Assembly (NCBI RefSeq): GCF_004125825.1
Contig: NZ_QQWI01000004.1
Location: 124,001 to 188,000 of the forward strand
Direction of reading: 5' to 3'
Source: Fusibacter sp. A1
GTDB lineage: Bacteria; Bacillota; Clostridia; Peptostreptococcales; Acidaminobacteraceae
DNA length: 64,000 bases
Of the stretch, positions 33,979 through 41,633 are shown piece after piece; position 1 is the first letter of the stretch; the number at the start of each line of letters is the position of its first letter. The notes beneath the pieces were generated by a model that was not told the DNA's origin, did no database searches, and saw nothing but the letters and a program-made list of their open reading frames with translations. The translations under genes and the position numbers were made by a program.

Positions 33979-35527
33979 GCCAGAATACCCCCTCGTCGTT
34001 TTGCCACTCTATCGTTCCGCCAATCGAACTCACAATGCTCTTCACCAGATAAAGGCCGATTCCCTGACCGTCTTTTTTAGTGGTGTACCCTTTGTTAAAA
34101 ATGGCATCACCAGTCAATTCGTCAATTTCAGGTCCCGTATTGTAGATTTCTATTTCAAGCACATCGGAAAGGTCATTGATGAAAAATGAAATCTTTCTTT
34201 CGGCAACATCCGATTCGATAATGCTGTCAAAACTGTTGTCCAACAGGTTTCCGACAATCGAGCAAAGTTCCTCGGAGTTCAGCTTATCCGGCAGCTCCAC
34301 CAAATGGCTCTCGTCAGTGATCTCAAGCTGCACCCGTTTTTCACTGAATTGATTGTACTTGCTCAGTAACAGGCCCGCAAGCTTATGGTCCCTGATGTGT
34401 TCTGTAAGCAGGTGATCCAGTTGTGAGCTCCCCTGGGAGATCTGGTCCACAAAATCTATGGCCTCATCCAAGTGACCCAGCTGCAGTAATCCTGAGACCG
34501 TATGCAGTTTATTCATAAACTCATGGTTCTGAGCCCTAAGCGTATCCACTAATGTCCTATAATCTGTTATTTCTTCGGCAAAGGCCCTTGCCTGAATCAA
34601 ATCCTCGATACTAGCGACCACGCCTGTCACTTCATGCTTCGAATCATGCATAAGGCAAACATTGATCACGACCGTATTCGCGCCGTGTATCGCAAATGTC
34701 TCATTCTCACATCCGGTTCTCTTTTCAAGCGCCTGCATCAGGCGGCTGGAGAGGCCTGAGGCATAAGCCGACAGTTCCTGATTGTCAGCATCGGTTGGCA
34801 GTCCTAATAGCGTTCTTGCCTTGTCGTTCGAAAGCAGCAACTTTCCTTTGGTATCGACTGCGATGATGCCCTTATCCATACTTTGAAAAATTAGATCTCT
34901 TTCTGAAAGCAAAAGCCCTATCTCCTTAGGCTCGAGTCCGAAAATTGATTTTTTAATGTTCATCGACAAAAAATAAGCGATGATGATCCCGATACACACC
35001 GAAACCACGAGGGCCAGTTCAAGTGATCGCTGATGAATCTCGCTCTCCACCTTCACCTGATCGGTAAGAAGCCCCACAAGTACCGCTCCAAGCTGTTTTC
35101 CATCATGGTTTATCGGAACAAACGCCCTAATCGCAGATATCAGCTTATTGCTGTCGGCGAGCAGATAGGCTTCGCCATGATCGAGCACCCTGGATTCTCC
35201 GCCGTTCTTATAGGGTTTTCCCAGACCGCTTTCATATGGATAAGAGTATTGCTTGCCCGTCATGTCCATGACGATGATGTATTGGTATCTCGTACCCTTT
35301 CTTATCGGTTCTACGATGCTCTGAATCTGCTCAGGAGTGGCGCCATTTTCCAGCCCATGCTGAATATCGCCCATCGAAGCGAAGGTCGTAGCCATGTCCA
35401 TCGCAGAAAACTCCATTTGTGCCTTTAGCGTCGCATTGAACTGACTATAGACAACAATTGCAAGCACTGCGACCACAAACGCGATCATCGCGGAGACACT
35501 CATCAAAATCTTATAATGTAACTTCAT
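33956..35527 (-). CDS. Sensor histidine kinase, CitA/DcuS-like
   Basis: A 523-residue membrane kinase. TM1 is at about 7-30, a periplasmic Cache-type sensor domain at about 31-170 (IVMDMTGKQYSYPYESGLGKPY), TM2 at about 172-192, a PAS domain at about 200-320, phospho-acceptor His in the Spo0B-like motif NHEFMNKLHTVSGLLQLG, and a HATPase (NLLDNSFDSI, GQGIGLYLVKSI). CitA/DcuS kinases sense di- or tricarboxylates, but the ligand-binding residues cannot be verified by eye, so citrate, fumarate or another anion are all open. Gap to the FMN lipoprotein gene is 8 bp. Confidence 0.92.
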   Translation of the reverse strand: MKLHYKILMSVSAMIAFVVAVLAIVVYSQFNATLKAQMEFSAMDMATTFASMGDIQHGLENGATPEQIQSIVEPIRKGTRYQYIIVMDMTGKQYSYPYESGLGKPYKNGGESRVLDHGEAYLLADSNKLISAIRAFVPINHDGKQLGAVLVGLLTDQVKVESEIHQRSLELALVVSVCIGIIIAYFLSMNIKKSIFGLEPKEIGLLLSERDLIFQSMDKGIIAVDTKGKLLLSNDKARTLLGLPTDADNQELSAYASGLSSRLMQALEKRTGCENETFAIHGANTVVINVCLMHDSKHEVTGVVASIEDLIQARAFAEEITDYRTLVDTLRAQNHEFMNKLHTVSGLLQLGHLDEAIDFVDQISQGSSQLDHLLTEHIRDHKLAGLLLSKYNQFSEKRVQLEITDESHLVELPDKLNSEELCSIVGNLLDNSFDSIIESDVAERKISFFINDLSDVLEIEIYNTGPEIDELTGDAIFNKGYTTKKDGQGIGLYLVKSIVSSIGGTIEWQNDEGVFWHVVIPFD

Positions 35528-35535
35528 ACCATCAC

Positions 35536-35880
35536 CTACTGTCTCGCACTGGTCAGCGCTTTTTCAACCGCATCGAGCAGACTCAGACTTGTATATGTAG
35601 CACCACTGATCACATCCACCTCTGTGCTGTTCTTCTTGATGATTCTTGGTGGCAATTCCTTAAAGACTATTTTTGATAGTATTTCAGGTTCCTCGTGGCT
35701 CACTATCTCAATATCCATAATCTGATAGTCGTCCACCACGACGCTAACCGTGACCTTAGAATAATACCCCTCCGATTGGCCGAGATAAGTACCTGCCAAA
35801 TAGAGGGGTTCACCTTTGTCACAGCCGCTGAACATTAACAAAAGAACAAGTATTATGGAAAACAAATTAAACTTTTTCAT
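35536..35880 (-). CDS. FMN-binding lipoprotein (PplA-like electron carrier)
   Basis: A 114-residue predicted lipoprotein: signal peptide with lipobox MFSGC (Cys20), then a single FMN_bind domain. The flavinylation motif DVISGATYTS near the C-terminus matches the ApbE target pattern Dxx(S/T)GAT, with FMN attached to the Thr. It would carry electrons at the outer face of the membrane. Listeria PplA has two such domains; this has one and is much shorter. Its modifying enzyme is encoded in the same operon (38754-39803). The ATG follows AAGGTGAT. Confidence 0.88.
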   Translation of the reverse strand: MKKFNLFSIILVLLLMFSGCDKGEPLYLAGTYLGQSEGYYSKVTVSVVVDDYQIMDIEIVSHEEPEILSKIVFKELPPRIIKKNSTEVDVISGATYTSLSLLDAVEKALTSARQ

Positions 35881-35891
35881 ACGAGATCACC

Positions 35892-36872
35892 TTAGTAGAT
35901 ACGTTCCAGCAGTTTGGGGACAAGTTTTAGCAGAATCGTTCTTCCTTCGTTATCAGGAAGCGACTCGATCAAACTCACTGCACGTCTATGATACTTAAGC
36001 GCAAGGGATTTTGTCTTATCAATAGCACCTGCCTTACGTATCAGGTCAAGCACATGTTCCACCTGATGTGATTCAAGTCCTTGTGACAGTAAGTCCCTTA
36101 TCTCATCGCGGTAGACGGACTCATCCTTAAGTGCGAAGATAACCGGCATGTTGTAATACCCGTTAAGCAGGTCCATCCTAAGGTCCTTGCCGACTTCGTT
36201 TTCACTACCCGAATAATCGAGCAGATCATCGATCATCTGAAACGCCATTCCAAGCTCATAGCCCGCATGAGCCAGTTTCTTGATCACATCTTCACTAGCC
36301 TTTGTCATGTATCCGCCTGCACTCAGACCGATAGCGAACAGGGCTGCCGTCTTACCCGAAACGATCCGGATGTAATCCATTGGAGTAACCTCAAGATTAT
36401 AACGGTTTGTGTGCTGTCTGATTTCACCTAGGCATATTTTGCTGACCACACGGGCAAGCCGTACAGCAAGTTCCTTAGGAACTTGAAGTTCAGTCAACAG
36501 CAAAAAACATCGACTCAGCAGATAATCCCCCATATAGATCGCATACTCCTTGGAATATTTCGACTGAATGGATGCCTGACCCCTTCTAAGCGTCGCCTCA
36601 TCGATCACATCATCATGAAGCAGCGTCGCGATGTGGAGTGTCTCAATCGCAGTAGCGAGCTTAATCAGCTCGTTCTCTTTTTTCTTATAACTCTTGCCAA
36701 ATCGACTACCTATCAACAAGAAAGCAGGGCGCAACATTTTGCCCCCGCTCATCATCAAATAATCCAAAGACTCGTTCAAATAGGCATTGCCCGACTTCAA
36801 ATCATTTTGCATCTTGTTTTTTACAATATTCAATTGGCTTTCAAGTTTTTCATCCTCAAACCAGTTAGCCAT
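35892..36872 (-). CDS. Polyprenyl diphosphate synthase (HepT/IspB-like)
   Basis: A 326-residue trans-isoprenyl diphosphate synthase. The first aspartate-rich motif is LLHDDVIDEATLRRG (about 84) and the second MIDDLLDYSGSENEVGKD (about 210); GGKMLRPAFLL near residue 48 binds the substrate pyrophosphate. It elongates farnesyl diphosphate to a long prenyl chain for the quinone made by the UbiA protein of the same operon. It corresponds to DmkB in the Listeria electron-export locus. Spacing to its neighbours is 11 and 15 bp. Confidence 0.93.
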   Translation of the reverse strand: MANWFEDEKLESQLNIVKNKMQNDLKSGNAYLNESLDYLMMSGGKMLRPAFLLIGSRFGKSYKKKENELIKLATAIETLHIATLLHDDVIDEATLRRGQASIQSKYSKEYAIYMGDYLLSRCFLLLTELQVPKELAVRLARVVSKICLGEIRQHTNRYNLEVTPMDYIRIVSGKTAALFAIGLSAGGYMTKASEDVIKKLAHAGYELGMAFQMIDDLLDYSGSENEVGKDLRMDLLNGYYNMPVIFALKDESVYRDEIRDLLSQGLESHQVEHVLDLIRKAGAIDKTKSLALKYHRRAVSLIESLPDNEGRTILLKLVPKLLERIY

Positions 36873-36887
36873 AAAACCAACCTTTCA

Positions 36888-38741
36888 TCAATCAGTATAT
36901 AAATACCATTTTTTAACAAAGTTGAGCTTCTTCCAATGCTTCTTAAGAAACGGCAATACATAGTAATCCATACCGAATGTCGATCCGCTACCGCCGATCA
37001 TTGCGACACCTGCAAAGATATACCAAAGCATTTCAGGAGGAGCCATTCCAGACGCCCAAATCATCATACCCATGATGATCGATGCTATCGCAGCAGGAGC
37101 CGAGAAAAGTCCGCCAAGTAGGCATAGACCCACAGCAAGCTCTGCAAAGACCATACCGGTCTGGAAGATAGTCGCCATAAAGGTAAACGCGCCGTCTGCC
37201 GTATAGAAGACAAGGTCCATCGACCAATCGACGATGTTCGAAATGAACTCAGGAACAGGAAGTGCCTGACCCCATTCGGCAGCGGCACCCGCAGCCTCAG
37301 TCGCTTCCTCAGACGCCGCAGCGACAGGAAGTTTTGAAACAAGAAGGAAAATATCATTCGGATCCTTCAGAACCCTATCGATCTTATGCCATCCTTCTAG
37401 GAACCACATCACCCCTAAAAACATTCTAAGAGGCACAAGCCAGAAGTTTGGAGAACGCTTGGCAAAATAGCCGCCAAAGAAACTTCTTCGGTCTTCCACA
37501 TGGAAGAACTCATGCATCCAGTAGGTCCAAAGTTTATTGAATCCAGCGATCTGCAAGAAGTAGATGAAGTTGATCAAATGCTTGGTAAGCATCGCGAAAA
37601 ATCCTGATAAGACAAACTGACGCTTGTTGTTGCCTACCTGAGCGACACCATATTTACCACCGATACAGACCATTGCTCCGTGGAACTCGGGTTTGTACGC
37701 ATGAAGTTTTTTTCCACTAAGTGTGGCGACCACGTTTTTAGCGACAGTCGTAGCTGAATGCTCGGCATTTTCAACCATTTGCGGAACAGGTCTTTCTTCA
37801 CCTTCAGGAATATAGAAGATGTTGTCCCCGACGACAAACACGTTGTCATAACCTTTTGCTCTTAAGTACATATCTGTCTGCACGCGGTTACGCGCCAGTT
37901 TTTCTATCTTTTCTCCGTCGATGGCGGCCATGATGTCAGAACCTTCGACACCTGCAGCCCAGATGACCGTATAGGTTTCAATCTTACCAGCTCCGCCGAT
38001 CTCGATAAAGTCTTCTTGTACATTGTTTATCGGAGAGTTAAGAAGCACTTCCACCTTCATTTTTTGAAGGCGTTTCATGGTCTTCCTGATCAGTCTATCA
38101 TCGAAGTTCGGAAGCACTTTAGGTAGCATGTCCGCTACAATCATTCTAACTTCTTCTTCTGGTATATTAAAGGTTTTGCACAGTTTATCCCGCCATTCGG
38201 CAAGCTCACCGATCATCTCGATACCTGTAAAGCCGCAACCGATGACAACAAAGGTCAACAAGTGTCTGCGTTTTTCAGGATCAAGCTCATAAGACGCCTT
38301 ACCGAACACTTCTAGGATATGGTGTTTGATTTTAACCGCATCCTCATACGACCAAAGTGAGAACGAATGTTCTGCGGCACCAGTAGTACCATAGTAGGTC
38401 GGCTTTGAACCTGTACCTAAAACCAAATAATCATAATCGTAGCAAGTGACAATTCCTTCAAGCACCTTGTTGTCAAAGTCGATATTGTGAATATCATCAA
38501 GCACCACTTTAACCGCCCGACCTGCGAACACCTTGTCGTAATTGATTCTGATGGCATCTACAGGTACACGGCCTGCCGCAACCTCATGAAGCTCTGTCAG
38601 CATGGTATGATAGGGTTTTCTATCAATCAGTGTGATCTTGACCTCTTTATGCTTGTGATACTTTCTAGCGAGCTTCTTCGCGGTCAAAATTCCGCCGTAG
38701 CCCCCGCCGAGAACAACTATGTGCGTCTCTTTATTCATCAT
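36888..38741 (-). CDS. ndh: Type 2 NADH dehydrogenase with C-terminal DoxX-like membrane domain
   Basis: A 617-residue flavoenzyme. The NDH-2 module (about 1-400) has the FAD-binding GGGYGGILTAKK near the N-terminus, the NADH-binding VVIGCGFTGIEMIGEL (about 150) and FVVGDNIFYIPEG (about 305). The C-terminal 200 residues hold about four hydrophobic segments (PLRMFLGVMWFLEGWHKID, FAELAVGLCLLGGLFSAP, MIWASGMAPPEMLWY), which resemble a DoxX-type domain and anchor it. It passes electrons from NADH to membrane quinone. Ndh2 of the Listeria extracellular electron-transfer system also has an added membrane domain. The ATG has GGAGGAG. Confidence 0.92.
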   Translation of the reverse strand: MMNKETHIVVLGGGYGGILTAKKLARKYHKHKEVKITLIDRKPYHTMLTELHEVAAGRVPVDAIRINYDKVFAGRAVKVVLDDIHNIDFDNKVLEGIVTCYDYDYLVLGTGSKPTYYGTTGAAEHSFSLWSYEDAVKIKHHILEVFGKASYELDPEKRRHLLTFVVIGCGFTGIEMIGELAEWRDKLCKTFNIPEEEVRMIVADMLPKVLPNFDDRLIRKTMKRLQKMKVEVLLNSPINNVQEDFIEIGGAGKIETYTVIWAAGVEGSDIMAAIDGEKIEKLARNRVQTDMYLRAKGYDNVFVVGDNIFYIPEGEERPVPQMVENAEHSATTVAKNVVATLSGKKLHAYKPEFHGAMVCIGGKYGVAQVGNNKRQFVLSGFFAMLTKHLINFIYFLQIAGFNKLWTYWMHEFFHVEDRRSFFGGYFAKRSPNFWLVPLRMFLGVMWFLEGWHKIDRVLKDPNDIFLLVSKLPVAAASEEATEAAGAAAEWGQALPVPEFISNIVDWSMDLVFYTADGAFTFMATIFQTGMVFAELAVGLCLLGGLFSAPAAIASIIMGMMIWASGMAPPEMLWYIFAGVAMIGGSGSTFGMDYYVLPFLKKHWKKLNFVKKWYLYTD

Positions 38742-38753
38742 ACTCTCCTCCCA

Positions 38754-39803
38754 TTATTTTACCATAACATTAAACGTATTATCCTTTAATTCAAAAGTCT
38801 CTTGAAGCTCTTTTGATAAAAACACTGTTTTGTCTTTCATCACATACACAAGGCTTATATCGCCAAGCTCACGTGCGAGTTCAAATCCCTTGTCGACCCC
38901 AATCGAGAAGAATACGGTCGACAAGGCGTCCGCCTTGATTCCATCAGGTGTCACAACGCTTACAGACGCTATTTGTGTATCGACAGGATATCCTGTCTGC
39001 TTATCGAAGATATGATGATACCTTTTGCCGTTCTCTTCAAAATACCGCTCATAGTCTCCGCTGGATACCACCGACATGTCCCTAGTGCTAATAATACCCA
39101 AGTAACTATTTCTGCCATCAAAAGGATTTTGAACGCCTACTTTAAAGGGTAGGCCTCCCTCTTTTGATCCGATTACTTTGATGTTCCCGCCTAAGTTGAT
39201 GATTGCGCTTTTCACACCACTGTCAACCAAGAGCTGTGCCACCTGATCGGCCGCGTAACCTTTTGCGATACCGCCAAGATCGATTGACATTCCCTCCATG
39301 ATGCTGACATTCGTGCCGTCAAGCATAATCTTTTTATAGTCTATCCTTTTCATCACCTCTGTGATTTCCTCGGGCTCTGGTATCCTTGCTTCTGGCGTTC
39401 CTATCTTCCACAAGTCGACAAGCGGACCTATGCTGATGTCAAACCTACCTTCAGAAACCGCCCCGAAAGCAATTCCCTTTTCAATGACGAAAGCGGTCTT
39501 CTCAGAAACTGTCGTTTTCACCTGACCATTGTGGTTGACGTTCCAAATATCGCTACCTTCTATCGACGTGGACATCAGGTTTTCCACTTCGACCAAGCGC
39601 TCAAAACACGCCTTCATCAAGTCATTTGTTCCATGATCTCTAATCTGTATCGTCGCTATCGTGCCGAGTACAAATTGTGTCTCGCTAATTTCAGAATCTG
39701 CTGTTTCCTTATCTGTTGCAGGTTTGCTGCCTGAGTCTTTTAATGAACAGCCACTAATTACAACAATTAACAAACAAAGTAAAATAAACAACTTCTTATT
39801 CAT
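38754..39803 (-). CDS. apbE: FAD:protein FMN transferase (ApbE), lipoprotein
   Basis: A 349-residue flavin transferase. Lipobox VISGCS (Cys19) anchors it outside the membrane. Conserved ApbE segments are visible: FVLGTIATIQI, MSIDLGGIAKGYAADQVAQLL, AIINLGGNIKVIG, and HHIFDKQTGYPVDTQIASVSVV with DALSTVFFSIG. It attaches FMN from FAD to Thr in proteins such as the lipoprotein at 35536-35880. First gene of the seven-gene electron-transfer operon; equivalent to FmnB in Listeria. Confidence 0.94.
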   Translation of the reverse strand: MNKKLFILLCLLIVVISGCSLKDSGSKPATDKETADSEISETQFVLGTIATIQIRDHGTNDLMKACFERLVEVENLMSTSIEGSDIWNVNHNGQVKTTVSEKTAFVIEKGIAFGAVSEGRFDISIGPLVDLWKIGTPEARIPEPEEITEVMKRIDYKKIMLDGTNVSIMEGMSIDLGGIAKGYAADQVAQLLVDSGVKSAIINLGGNIKVIGSKEGGLPFKVGVQNPFDGRNSYLGIISTRDMSVVSSGDYERYFEENGKRYHHIFDKQTGYPVDTQIASVSVVTPDGIKADALSTVFFSIGVDKGFELARELGDISLVYVMKDKTVFLSKELQETFELKDNTFNVMVK

Positions 39804-39848
39804 CCTTGCCCCTTACGCTCTTCCACTGTATGATTTCTCTACCTTTCC

Positions 39849-39876
39849 ACTATACCTTCTGATAAATTTATGTCAC
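39849..39876 (-). promoter_or_regulatory. Promoter of the electron-transfer operon
   Basis: On the minus strand GTGACA (39871-39876) and TATAGT (39849-39854), 16-base spacer, 46 bp before the apbE start. Confidence 0.6.
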
Positions 39877-39956
39877 TCTTTAGTCGTGATTTGTTCGTTT
39901 TGTTCATTTTGTAATTGACTTTATTATTTAGCAAATCGCAAAAAAATTCATGATAT

Positions 39957-39991
39957 AAAAAAAGCTCCCACATCAATGTGAGAGCTTTTTC
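39957..39991 (-). terminator. Terminator of the repeat-domain lipoprotein gene
   Basis: AGCTC-ACAT/ATGT-GAGCT stem with long flanking A and T runs, separating the lipoprotein gene from the electron-transfer operon promoter. Confidence 0.9.
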
Positions 39992-40000
39992 TTGAATAAA

Positions 40001-40990
40001 CTATTGTACTGACTTTTCGCCTTCAAGAACCGCTGATTCATCCATGATGAATGAATCCATGTACTCTTGCTTAGCGAAGAAGATATTGCCTTTTAAAGTT
40101 GTTGCTTTTGCAAGTTGGAAACCGTTAGCTTCAACGTAGACATCACCGATGAATGTTCCACCTTGAATCTTGAAGTTTTCAGATTTAACCGTCATTTTTG
40201 GTGCTTTAAGCGTGAATTGAGAAATGATGTTGCGTTCTTCATCTTGAGTGTAAAGCGCTAATTTTCTAGCAATTTTCTCTTTGCTGATGAACTCGCCGTC
40301 AACGATGATTTCTTGTGAAAGAACCATGTTGTTGTATGCAGCGACAATCCAAGTACCTTCTGCGCTTAATCCTTTTACTAGATCGTTAGCATCAATAACA
40401 AGTGAAGCTGTTGTAACAACGTCAACACCGTCAACTTGAATCATGCCAGTCACTACAGCAGAATCAGTCATCGTGAAAGTATCAAGGTTTTTTTGAGATG
40501 CGAAGTAAAGGTTACCATCGATAGTAGCGGATTTATCTAAAATAAATCCTTCTGCTTCTACGTAAACATCACCTTTGAAAGTTCCGCCAGTAAGTTTGAA
40601 CATAGGGCTTTTTACGATCATTTTTGGAGCAGTTAACGTGAACTGAGCAGTGATATTGCGATTTTCGTCTTGCGTGTAAAGAGCAAGTTTTCTAGCAACC
40701 GCATCACCTTTCATCAACTCACCGTCGATTACAAGATCTTCACTTAATTCGATATCCTTAAGTGTAGCCGCAATCCAAGCACCTTCAGCAGAAAGGGCTT
40801 TAACAAGTGCCTCACCGTTGTCGACGATAGATGCGGTAGTTACAACGTCAACTTCTTCAGCTGGTGTTTCTGTAGCTGGTGTTTCTGTAGCTGGTGTTTC
40901 TGTAGCTGCTGGTTCTTCTGTTTTAGCACATCCAGTGAAAGCAAACGCCATCATCGCAATCGCCAAAATAATAATTAATGTCTTTTTCAT
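40001..40990 (-). CDS. Lipoprotein with two copies of an unknown domain
   Basis: A 329-residue predicted lipoprotein with lipobox FTGC (Cys21). A linker with three TETPA-type repeats (45-bp DNA repeat at 40860-40904) leads into two tandem domains of about 140 residues (about 49-188 and 189-329). Both contain VDVVTTAS, ARKLALYTQDE, QFTL, APKM, VKS, GGTF, GDVYVEA and a final DSAV. The regular short strands suggest a beta-helix or beta-solenoid. I do not recognise the domain. It is well expressed by appearance (GAGGAGGA RBS, extended -10 TGC-TATACT near 41051-41059). Its position next to the electron-transfer operon may or may not be meaningful. Confidence 0.75.
   Translation of the reverse strand: MKKTLIIILAIAMMAFAFTGCAKTEEPAATETPATETPATETPAEEVDVVTTASIVDNGEALVKALSAEGAWIAATLKDIELSEDLVIDGELMKGDAVARKLALYTQDENRNITAQFTLTAPKMIVKSPMFKLTGGTFKGDVYVEAEGFILDKSATIDGNLYFASQKNLDTFTMTDSAVVTGMIQVDGVDVVTTASLVIDANDLVKGLSAEGTWIVAAYNNMVLSQEIIVDGEFISKEKIARKLALYTQDEERNIISQFTLKAPKMTVKSENFKIQGGTFIGDVYVEANGFQLAKATTLKGNIFFAKQEYMDSFIMDESAVLEGEKSVQ
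40860..40904 (-). repeat. Three 15-bp in-frame tandem repeats in the lipoprotein linker
   Basis: Three identical 15-bp units encode the Pro/Thr/Glu-rich spacer between the lipid anchor and the first domain. Unit loss or gain would change linker length without frameshift. Confidence 0.85.
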
Positions 40991-41007
40991 TAATTTGTCC
41001 TCCTCAT

Positions 41008-41072
41008 AATGGAATAATTTTTTTTAGCACCGAAGCGCCATTCAACATGAGTATAGCATAGATTATTCCATT
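41008..41072. promoter_or_regulatory. 11-bp inverted repeat flanking the lipoprotein gene promoter
   Basis: AATGGAATAAT (41008-41018) and ATTATTCCATT (41062-41072) are exact inverted copies 43 bp apart, enclosing the TATACT -10. This may be an operator pair or an mRNA leader structure. Confidence 0.45.
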
Positions 41073-41201
41073 CTAAGTTAACTAATTAACGATTTTAGCC
41101 CGTACTCGAATTTTGGTCTTATTGTTCATTATGTTAATTAAATCTAGTTCTTTTAGAAGCGTTGCCCTACGCGTTTTGATTTGCTTGATTTTCGATCCTA
41201 T

Positions 41202-41621
41202 TTAAAAGAACATCGCTTCAACCAAAGCCTTCTGCGGATTCTTTTTACAGACAATCATGGTGACAGGATAGTTGATGGATTTCAGCGTTTTTGAGCAAGG
41301 AATAAGATCGTGGTCACTATAGATGACATCGTTAATACGATACCTGTAAACCACACGTCTAAACCCGCCAAGCCCCTCTAGCCCATCGATTTCCGCGCAT
41401 ACTCTCCTGCCATTTGATAGGTGATGATAGACGCTTGCCACTTTTATGATGATCACCATCATCGAAAAGATCAGCACCATCAGGATAATCGTCATGTCCT
41501 GATCCCCTTTGGAGAAAAAAAGTAGCACCACCTTTATCATCAGAGCAACCGCTATGAAAAAGGCAGGCGTCATGACAATACAGTTCTTGATGATTTTCAG
41601 TATTTTTGGTCTTGAACTCAT
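41202..41621 (-). CDS. Small membrane protein, 139 aa, unknown function
   Basis: Two hydrophobic helices near the N-terminus (about 14-36 and 42-63) are followed by a soluble beta-rich domain (RRVVYRYRINDVIYSDHDLI, YPVTMIVCKKNPQKALVEAMFF). The C-terminal pattern is reminiscent of DUF3592-type proteins, with the end describing a modulation of a small beta-domain, but I would not assign it. It follows the 527-residue membrane protein gene by 12 bp with a GGAGGA RBS, so the two are likely one operon. Confidence 0.6.
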   Translation of the reverse strand: MSSRPKILKIIKNCIVMTPAFFIAVALMIKVVLLFFSKGDQDMTIILMVLIFSMMVIIIKVASVYHHLSNGRRVCAEIDGLEGLGGFRRVVYRYRINDVIYSDHDLIPCSKTLKSINYPVTMIVCKKNPQKALVEAMFF

Positions 41622-41633
41622 TTGTCCTCCAAA

